Shown one piece after another: positions 1 to 5,844 of a DNA stretch of 8,045 nt (the stretch's first letter is position 1; each line of letters opens with the position of its first letter). The stretch comes from Flavobacteriales bacterium (lineage in GTDB: Bacteria > Bacteroidota > Bacteroidia > Flavobacteriales > Flavobacteriaceae). The position numbers and the translations under genes are program-made. Below the pieces are notes generated by a model, which saw only the letters and a program-made list of their open reading frames with translations, was not told the DNA's origin and did no database searches. The stretch spans positions 1-8,045 of the forward strand of contig PDQE01000039.1 in the NCBI GenBank assembly GCA_002747735.1, in the 5' to 3' direction.

Positions 1-68
1 TTTCTTCTTTTTGCCATAAATTTCCCGAAATCTCCTCGTAATATCTGGATATTACTCGAAAATTTCAT
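1..68 (-). CDS. possible 5' end of an unrecognised gene, cut by the window edge
   Basis: An open frame reads leftwards off the window from ATG at 68-66, with a second in-frame ATG at 17-15. The upstream start begins MKFSSNIQIL and continues GDFGKFMAKRR, giving only 22 whole codons. The frame is closed by a TGA at about 101, so the gene cannot extend much further upstream. A promoter-like pair at 81-107 would start transcription near 74. That leaves a leader of about 6 nt for the first ATG or about 57 nt for the second. An AGGAG at 32-36 lies 14 nt before the second ATG, further than is usual. I do not recognise the protein. In related genomes lspA often follows the TraR/DksA gene, but these residues do not look like the start of LspA. 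The frame could also be chance. Confidence 0.3.
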   Translation of the reverse strand, partial: MKFSSNIQILRGDFGKFMAKRR

Positions 69-80
69 AAAATTTCTAAT

Positions 81-107
81 CAAAAATAAAGAAAGCTGTG
101 GTCACAA
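81..107 (-). promoter_or_regulatory. candidate flavobacterial promoter for the left-edge gene
   Basis: On the minus strand, TATTTTTG (88-81) fits the Bacteroidetes -7 consensus TAnnTTTG exactly. A TTG (107-105) lies 16 nt upstream, one base short of the usual 17-23 spacing. It lies just past the ileS-operon terminator and before the open frame at 1-68, so its position makes sense. The sequence is AT-rich, so a chance match is possible. Confidence 0.35.
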
Positions 108-131
108 TATTAATCGAACTCAGGTTAATAT
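107..131. repeat. short inverted repeat upstream of the left-edge promoter
   Basis: ATATTAA (107-113) and TTAATAT (125-131) are perfect inverted copies around an 11-nt centre. On the plus strand two inner pairs, one of them G-T, extend the arms to 9 bp. The repeat touches the candidate -33 TTG at 105-107, so it could be an operator. It is short and AT-rich, and there is no other support. Confidence 0.25.
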
Positions 132-156
132 GATAATTTTTGAATGCGTTTATAAC

Positions 157-182
157 AAAAAAGCCCCTGAAAAGAGGCTTTT
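157..182 (-). terminator. intrinsic terminator of the ileS-traR/dksA operon
   Basis: Read on the minus strand, AAAAGCCTC (182-174) pairs with GGGGCTTTT (167-159) as a 9-bp stem with one G-T pair and a 6-nt loop (TTTTCA). A run of six T follows at 162-157, partly shared with the stem. The hairpin starts 6 nt after the stop codon of the TraR/DksA frame. The plus strand is also partly U-rich after the stem, so weak action in both directions is possible. Confidence 0.85.
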
Positions 183-188
183 GAAATT

Positions 189-504
189 TTACTTTTGAGC
201 ATTTTTTGCTTCTATGCTCAGGGTAGCATGCGGCACCAACCTTAATCGCTCCTTCTTAATTAGTTTACCGGTAACCCTGCAAATGCCGTATGTTTTATTC
301 TCTATTCGCAACAGGGCATTTTTTAAATCTCTGATAAATTTCTCCAAACGTAGGCGATGTATCATCAGTACCATTATTACTGTCATTCATATAGGTACTT
401 TTAATCATGGCCAAATCCTCTTCTGCCGTGGCAATCTTTTTTAAGATAATTTCTTTAAATTCTTGCAATTCGACATCACTATATTTTGTTTTTTGCTCCG
501 TCAT
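189..504 (-). pseudogene. TraR/DksA-family regulator, broken by an internal deletion with frameshift
   Basis: Intact members in flavobacteria are RNA-polymerase secondary-channel proteins of about 126 residues. Here the N-terminal part (504 to about 346) reads MTEQKTKYSDVELQEF through the conserved DDTSPTF, then leaves frame and stops at 295-297 after 69 codons. The conserved C-terminal part (EKFIRDLKNALLRIENKTYG, then the ICRVTGKL block, ending near SIEAKN) resumes at 344 in another frame and ends at the TAA at 191-189. From memory of the family, about 22 residues between SPTF and EKF are missing. The single leftover base at 345 fits a loss of about 65 nt. Known DksA structures suggest this is the start of the second coiled-coil helix, just after the acidic tip. 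The start lies 25 nt behind ileS, so the two are co-transcribed. Only one Cys of the classical zinc finger remains, which is normal for this branch. A true mutation and an assembly error cannot be told apart here. Confidence 0.85.
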
Positions 505-529
505 TTTTCAATAAATTTAGATGGCCTGC

Positions 530-3500
530 TCAGTTCGCAGGAACTATTAATAATTTTGTATTCACTTTGTCAAAGACAATTTCTGTACCATTGGCTACAT
601 CGTCTTCTAAAATCAAGTCTTTAGTTAAAGTCTCGTTTTTAATATACTCTTTGTTATCCAAAATAGCATCATCTATAATGCCATCTTTTTTAACTTTTAA
701 AGTAATTTTATCAGTAACTTCTAATCCTGATTCTTTTCGCAAGTTCTGAATTCTGTTGACCAGCTCTCTGGCTATTCCTTCTTTCCTAAGATTATTTGTT
801 ATAGTAACGTCTAAAGCCACCGTTAAATTGCCTTGATTGGTAACTAACCAGCCCGGAATATCTTCTGAATTGATAATTACTTCATCTAACCCTAAATTTA
901 CAAATTTTTCCGGTAATTGTAAAGTAATTTCGCCCTCATTTTCTATTTTTACAATGTCTTCTTGTGATAATTTATTCACAGCTCCGGCAATCAACCGCAT
1001 ATCTTTGCCGTATTTAGGACCCAAAACTTTATAATTAGGCTTTATATTCTTTACCAATATACCCGAGGCATCATCTATTAATTCAATTTCTTTCACATTT
1101 ACCTCGGACTTAATAAGTGAAGCCACCGCCGTAATGTCTTCTCTGTCACGCTGGTTTAATACCGGAATCATTATGCGTTGTAAGGGTTGCCTTACTTTAA
1201 TCATCTCTTTTTTACGCAAAGACAAGACCATAGAGGCTATTTTCTGTGCCTTTTGCATTTTTCGTTCTAAATCAATATCTATCAGACACTTATTTGATTT
1301 CGGGAAAAATGTAAGATGAATTGAATCAGCATTTTCTTTTTCCGTAACCGCATTTAAATCTTTAAACAATTGATCAGAGAAAAACGGGGCTACCGGTGCA
1401 CTCAATTTTGATACTTCAATTAAGCAGGTATATAATGTTTGGTATGCTGATAATTTATCCTGCTTATCGACAGTATTATTTTCACTGACCGGTTTCCAAA
1501 AACGCCTTCTGCTTAGACGAACAAACCAGTTGCTTAAATTTTCCGTTACAAAATATTGTATGGCCCGGGTAGCTTTGGTAGGCTCGTATTGGTCATAATA
1601 TACAGTTACTTTTTCAATTAAAGTATTTAATTCAGAAAGTATCCATCGATCTATTTCCGGCCTTTTGTTTATATCAATATCGCTTTCGGAATAATTAAAA
1701 CCGTCAATATTAGCATACAATGCAAAAAAGGAATAAGTATTATAAAGCGTGCCAAAAAATTTTCTCCGCACTTCATCTACACCCTCTAAATCAAATTTGA
1801 GATTATCCCAAGGATTGGCATTGGATATCATATACCAGCGGGTGGCATCGGCTCCATAATTCTTCATTGTCTCAAAAGGGTCAACGGCATTTCCCAGTCG
1901 TTTGGACATTTTTTTACCGTTTTTGTCTAAGACCAAACCATTGGAAACCACATTTTTATAGGCAATTTGATCAAATACTAATGTACTGATAGCGTGTAGT
2001 GTATAAAACCAACCTCGGGTTTGGTCAACCCCTTCTGCAATAAAATCTGCAGGATAAAACTTATGGGCATCAATTAAATCCTTATTTTCAAATGGATAAT
2101 GCCATTGTGCGTAAGGCATAGACCCCGAATCAAACCAAACATCTATCAAGTCGCTTTCCCGAAACATCTTTTTACCTGATGCCGATACCAAAATAACCTC
2201 ATCCAAAATATTTTTATGCAAATCTATTTTGTCATAATTCGCATCGCTCATATCTTCAACATCAAATTCCGAGTACGGGTCATTCTGCATGAATCCCGCT
2301 GTTATGGCTTTATCTATTTCGGATTTTAATTCTTTTACCGAGCCTATTATAAGTTCTTCGGTTCCATCTTCCGTACGCCAAATAGGCAAAGGAATGCCCC
2401 AAAATCGGGAACGTGATAAATTCCAGTCATTAGCATTTTGCAACCAGTTGCCAAACCTACCTTCACCGGTAGATGCCGGTTTCCAGTTTATTTTTTGATT
2501 TAATTTATGCATCCTGTCACGAACTTCGGTTACTTTTATAAACCAAGAGTCCAGCGGATAGTAGAGAATGGGTTTATCGGTACGCCAACAATTAGGGTAA
2601 CTGTGTTTGTATCTTTCTGCTTTAAAGGCCCGGTTTTTTTCTTTCAGTTTTATGACTATTTCTACATCAACAGACCTTTTGGGTGCCTGGCCATCTTCGT
2701 AGTATTCATTCTTTACGTATTTCCCGGCGAGTTCAGCCATTTCCGGCCTGAATTTCCCTTGTAAATCTACCAGTGGAACAGGATTATCATATTTATCCAA
2801 CACCAGCATTGGTGGCACTTCCGGAACAGCTTGTTTGGCTACCAATGCATCATCTGCCCCAAAAGTAGGAGCCGTATGCACTATACCCGTACCGTCTTCT
2901 GTGGTAACAAAATCACCCGCTATTACCCTAAAAGCATTTTCGGGATGTTGATAAGGCAATGCATAAGGCAACAATTGTTCATATTTAATACCCACAAGAT
3001 CAGCTCCTTTACATTGAGCTACAATCCTATAGGGAATAACTTTATCGCCTTGTTTATACTCTTCTAATTGTGCTATTGTATCTACTTCTTTAAATTTTCC
3101 GGAAAACTGCTCACTTACTAAGTTTTTAGCTAATATTACATTTATCGGTTTAAAGGTGTATTGATTGTAAGTGGATACCATTACATAGTCAATTTTATTT
3201 CCAACTGTTAATGCAGTATTAGAAGGCAAAGTCCAAGGTGTTGTAGTCCAAGCGAGGAAAAAGATTTCCTCACGGCTCATAACTTCTAAAGAATCCCCCA
3301 GACCAAATGCTTTTTTAATAGTATTTTCGGCCCCTACCTCAGAGTTTAAGAGGGTTTTAAACATAGCTACCACTGTGGTATCCGTAATATCCTGATAAGT
3401 GCCGGGCTGATTAAGTTCATGGGAACTCAATCCTGTTCCGGCCTTTGGGGAATAGGGTTGGATGGTATAACCTTTATATATAAGGCCTTTGTTATAAATC

Positions 3501-4000
3501 TGTTTTAACAACCACCATACGCTTTCCATGTATTTGGGTTTGTAAGTAATATATGCCGATGACATATCTACCCAATGCCCCATTTTACGGGTAAGATCTT
3601 CCCAAACATCCGTGTAACGCATTACCGCTTTTTTACAGGCTGTGTTGTAATCCTCAACGCTTATTTTGGTGCCAATATCTTCTTTTGTAATACCCAACTC
3701 TTTCTCTACACCCAACTCTATGGGCAATCCATGGGTATCCCATCCCGCTTTTCGCTCTACCCTGAAACCTTTCTGGGTTTTATAACGGCAAAATATATCT
3801 TTGATAGCCCGTGCCATTACATGATGGATACCGGGTAGTCCATTTGCCGATGGCGGCCCTTCATAAAAAATAAAATGCTTATCCGCAGGTCTGGAAGTAA
3901 TACTTTTTTCAAATATCTGTTCTTTTTCCCAAAATTGCAGGATGTTATTTGCTGTTTCCGTTAAATCTAAGCCTTTGTATTCTTTAAATGACGTACTCAT
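530..4000 (-). CDS. ileS: isoleucyl-tRNA synthetase, IleRS2 type
   Basis: This cytoplasmic class Ia synthetase attaches isoleucine to tRNA-Ile and edits mischarged valine. I chose ATG 4000, which gives MSTSFKEYKGLDL, the usual family start, and 1156 residues. An in-frame ATG at 4015 would add MKTTP. Visible in order: the HIGH-equivalent GIHH at 57-60 (DNA 3821-3832), GWDTHG at 86-91, the CP1 editing domain with WTTTPWTLPSNT at 251-262 and GTGIVHTAP at 370-378 followed by GADD, then KMSKR at 697-701 (DNA 1898-1912), and an anticodon-binding helical domain at roughly 780-940. The long C-terminal region with KPNYKVLGPKYGKD at 987-1000, and no zinc-binding Cys cluster, marks the eukaryote-like IleRS2 class rather than IleRS1. 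IleRS2 enzymes are naturally mupirocin-resistant, so the same is inferred here. The gene is complete and ends in TGA 25 nt before the TraR/DksA frame. No T-box leader is visible. Confidence 0.98.
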   Translation of the reverse strand: MSTSFKEYKGLDLTETANNILQFWEKEQIFEKSITSRPADKHFIFYEGPPSANGLPGIHHVMARAIKDIFCRYKTQKGFRVERKAGWDTHGLPIELGVEKELGITKEDIGTKISVEDYNTACKKAVMRYTDVWEDLTRKMGHWVDMSSAYITYKPKYMESVWWLLKQIYNKGLIYKGYTIQPYSPKAGTGLSSHELNQPGTYQDITDTTVVAMFKTLLNSEVGAENTIKKAFGLGDSLEVMSREEIFFLAWTTTPWTLPSNTALTVGNKIDYVMVSTYNQYTFKPINVILAKNLVSEQFSGKFKEVDTIAQLEEYKQGDKVIPYRIVAQCKGADLVGIKYEQLLPYALPYQHPENAFRVIAGDFVTTEDGTGIVHTAPTFGADDALVAKQAVPEVPPMLVLDKYDNPVPLVDLQGKFRPEMAELAGKYVKNEYYEDGQAPKRSVDVEIVIKLKEKNRAFKAERYKHSYPNCWRTDKPILYYPLDSWFIKVTEVRDRMHKLNQKINWKPASTGEGRFGNWLQNANDWNLSRSRFWGIPLPIWRTEDGTEELIIGSVKELKSEIDKAITAGFMQNDPYSEFDVEDMSDANYDKIDLHKNILDEVILVSASGKKMFRESDLIDVWFDSGSMPYAQWHYPFENKDLIDAHKFYPADFIAEGVDQTRGWFYTLHAISTLVFDQIAYKNVVSNGLVLDKNGKKMSKRLGNAVDPFETMKNYGADATRWYMISNANPWDNLKFDLEGVDEVRRKFFGTLYNTYSFFALYANIDGFNYSESDIDINKRPEIDRWILSELNTLIEKVTVYYDQYEPTKATRAIQYFVTENLSNWFVRLSRRRFWKPVSENNTVDKQDKLSAYQTLYTCLIEVSKLSAPVAPFFSDQLFKDLNAVTEKENADSIHLTFFPKSNKCLIDIDLERKMQKAQKIASMVLSLRKKEMIKVRQPLQRIMIPVLNQRDREDITAVASLIKSEVNVKEIELIDDASGILVKNIKPNYKVLGPKYGKDMRLIAGAVNKLSQEDIVKIENEGEITLQLPEKFVNLGLDEVIINSEDIPGWLVTNQGNLTVALDVTITNNLRKEGIARELVNRIQNLRKESGLEVTDKITLKVKKDGIIDDAILDNKEYIKNETLTKDLILEDDVANGTEIVFDKVNTKLLIVPAN

Positions 4001-4024
4001 GGGTGTCGTTTTCATTCAGGCTGC

Positions 4025-4040
4025 GAAAATACGTATTTTC
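4025..4040. repeat. 16-bp perfect palindrome just upstream of ileS
   Basis: GAAAATACGTATTTTC is identical to its own reverse complement. It ends 24 nt before the preferred ileS start (4000) and 9 nt before the alternative ATG (4015). It overlaps TATTTTCG (4031-4024 on the minus strand), one base off the -7 consensus. A palindrome this long is expected less than once by chance in 8 kb, although AT richness raises the odds. An operator over the ileS promoter is possible, but no known regulator is recognised. Confidence 0.35.
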
Positions 4041-4103
4041 TATGAGAAAACGGAGGTCTGAAAAGTTTAAAAATTTGTTAACCTAAAAAGAATTTTGAAT
4101 TAT

Positions 4104-4142
4104 AAGAAAGAAATCCCGAAAGGGTTTTAAAACCCTTTCGGG
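4104..4142 (-). terminator. palindromic terminator behind the 521-residue OmpA gene
   Basis: CCCGAAAGGGTTTT (4115-4128) and its exact inverted copy (4129-4142) form a 28-bp perfect palindrome 16 nt after the TAG stop at 4161-4159. On the minus-strand transcript it is followed by the pyrimidine-rich ATTTCTTTCTT (4114-4104). It probably insulates ileS from the gene upstream. There is no unpaired centre, so the real hairpin must open a few central A-T pairs. The T tract is interrupted by C, which makes it weaker than the other two terminators. Confidence 0.7.
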
Positions 4143-4158
4143 GTTAATAATATTTTAA

Positions 4159-5724
4159 CTACCGCTTTAACACCATAAACTCTGTTCTTTTGTTTACTGC
4201 GTGTTCTAGCTCGGTACATTTTACACCATTGGCACAATTGTTTAATAATTCTGTTTCACCAAAACCTTTTCCGGTAAGTCTTCTAGGGTTTATGCCCTGA
4301 TTTATGAGATAATTTACAGTAGCGTCTGCCCTGGCTCTGGTAAGATTTAGGTTGTAACCATCCGGCCCGCGGGAATCGGTATGAGCTCCAAACTGAACTA
4401 CCATCTCAGGATACTTTTTCATTAGCCTAATTACTTTTTCCAAAGTTTCTTTAGAGCTTTCGGTAATGTCTGCTGTATTAATGGTAAAGCGAATACTTTC
4501 TACATTTAGCAGTTCTTCCCCGTTTCTGGCAATAAATTCTTTTTCTTTTATAAAGATGGTCTCATTTAATTTCTTACCATTTTCATTATTGGTAGTAATT
4601 TCATAATTTTTTGGGAAATAACCTTTTTTTGTAATCTTCAAGGTATATGAAGTATTACAATCTAAGTTAAAGTAAAACTCGCCATTGTATAAAGTTTCTT
4701 CTTTTCTAATCTGATTACCATTGGCATCTACCAAAGCTACAAAAACATTGCCCACTCTGGTGCCGGTAACCTCATCTTTTAAAATACCTCTTATAGATTG
4801 GTCACATATATCAATAGTAGTGGTCTGTTCAAAGTGGTAGATATCATCATCACCCATACCGCCACGTCTATTGGAGGAGAAATAACCCTGCAATTTTTTG
4901 TTGTCAATGATAAATGAAATGTCATCTCCTTTGCTGTTTATGGGTTTACCTAAATTAATAGGTTCCGAGATAGAGCCGTCTAATTTTGTCATATACACGT
5001 CAAAACCACCAAAGCCACCAGGCCTATTAGAAGAAAAATATATCACATCTCCATCTACATAGGGAGAATATTCTTTGTATTTAGAGTTTATGGCAGGCCC
5101 CAAATTAATTACTTTTCCGTAATGGCCCTGATTGAGGTCCACTACAAAAATATCAGTATCGCCAATTGTACCTTCCATATTAGATACAAAGTATAGTTTT
5201 TTACCATCTTTACTAATCATCGGATGCCCGGTATCATAATCATCATTGTTAAAAGGCAGTGAAGAAAAATCAGACCACCTGCCTTTACTATCCACACTAG
5301 CTTTAAATATTTTTAAATTTTCAGATTTTAATTTACCGTGCATATAATTATTGGAAGTGAAATATACCTCTTTTAAATCGGGGGTAAAAGCAACAAAAGC
5401 ATCGTGATATTTAGAATTAATAGCACTGGAAAACGGTTTTACATTGGTAATATCGCCATCAGAAGTTAAATCGCCAATGTAAAGATTTAGATAAGGTTGG
5501 TTGTTTTTATCCCAAATTTTATTTCTAATACCGGCCGTTTTTCTGGACGAAGAAAAAATGATTTTGTCTTTTCCCATAAAGGTAGATCCAAAATCCTGAT
5601 ATTTGGTATTGGCATCTAAATTTTTAATATTATACTTTGCCGCTTTTATAGAATCGGCTCGTTGTATTTGTGCATGAATAACACCTGTTATTAAAATAAG
5701 AAACAGCAGTGAAAAATTTTTCAT
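4159..5724 (-). CDS. exported PD40-propeller / OmpA-domain protein (521 aa)
   Basis: This is probably a periplasmic, peptidoglycan-binding outer-membrane-associated protein. Residues 1-18 are a signal peptide (MKNFSLLFLILITGVIHA) leaving Gln19; there is no lipobox Cys. Residues about 40-300 carry WD40-like (PD40) blades, seen as YFTSNN (121), YFVSN (178), YFSSNR (229) and YFSSNRRGG (281), each followed by an Asp-Ile/Val-Tyr/Phe strand. Residues about 305-395 look like a carboxypeptidase-regulatory-type beta sandwich bounded by Cys307 and Cys356. Residues about 408-519 are an OmpA C-terminal domain with HTDSR (448-452), TRARA (462-466) and NKR (511-513), which hold the Asp and Arg expected to bind diaminopimelate. 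PorE-like relatives usually have an N-terminal TPR region, which is absent here. The gene lies 120 nt behind a paralogue that has its own terminator. No clear promoter is seen. Its exact role is not known. Confidence 0.9.
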   Translation of the reverse strand: MKNFSLLFLILITGVIHAQIQRADSIKAAKYNIKNLDANTKYQDFGSTFMGKDKIIFSSSRKTAGIRNKIWDKNNQPYLNLYIGDLTSDGDITNVKPFSSAINSKYHDAFVAFTPDLKEVYFTSNNYMHGKLKSENLKIFKASVDSKGRWSDFSSLPFNNDDYDTGHPMISKDGKKLYFVSNMEGTIGDTDIFVVDLNQGHYGKVINLGPAINSKYKEYSPYVDGDVIYFSSNRPGGFGGFDVYMTKLDGSISEPINLGKPINSKGDDISFIIDNKKLQGYFSSNRRGGMGDDDIYHFEQTTTIDICDQSIRGILKDEVTGTRVGNVFVALVDANGNQIRKEETLYNGEFYFNLDCNTSYTLKITKKGYFPKNYEITTNNENGKKLNETIFIKEKEFIARNGEELLNVESIRFTINTADITESSKETLEKVIRLMKKYPEMVVQFGAHTDSRGPDGYNLNLTRARADATVNYLINQGINPRRLTGKGFGETELLNNCANGVKCTELEHAVNKRTEFMVLKR

Positions 5725-5772
5725 TATGATTTGGATTTTCCTCTTATTTACAATGATAGTATAAATTTACGC

Positions 5773-5791
5773 TTTTATCAGCCGGATAAAA
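5773..5791 (-). other. second small hairpin overlapping the terminator T tract
   Basis: On the minus strand TTTTATC (5791-5785) can pair with GATAAAA (5779-5773) around the 5-nt loop CGGCT. Its 5' arm uses bases of the T run that belongs to the terminator at 5788-5820, so it forms only in transcripts that read through. It may simply be chance in an AT-rich spacer. Confidence 0.25.
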
Positions 5792-5820
5792 AAATCCCCC
5801 ATAAAAAGTTCATGAGGGAT
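5788..5820 (-). terminator. intrinsic terminator behind the 551-residue OmpA gene
   Basis: Read on the minus strand, ATCCCTCAT (5820-5812) pairs with ATGGGGGAT (5802-5794). This gives a 9-bp stem with one T-G pair and a 9-nt loop, followed by a T run at 5793-5788. It begins 25 nt after the TAA stop at 5847-5845. It implies that the two paralogous genes are at least partly separate transcription units. Confidence 0.85.
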
Positions 5821-5844
5821 AGTATCAATTATTGTCACTTGAAA

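Noticed and set aside
104..126. GTTCGATT on the minus strand resembling a tRNA T loop
   Set aside because: The flanking bases do not pair into a T stem, and no acceptor or anticodon arm is present.
530..4000. Several plus-strand open frames of 60-90 codons opposite ileS
   Set aside because: They are antisense shadows of a fully conserved coding gene and have no promoter or family resemblance.
4024..4031. TATTTTCG as a stand-alone ileS promoter call
   Set aside because: It is one base off the -7 consensus and has no TTG 17-23 nt upstream, so it is discussed only with the palindrome.
4016..4158. T-box or other riboswitch leader before ileS
   Set aside because: The gap is only about 140-160 nt, contains the terminator of the upstream gene, and shows no T-box core. 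T-boxes are not typical of this phylum.
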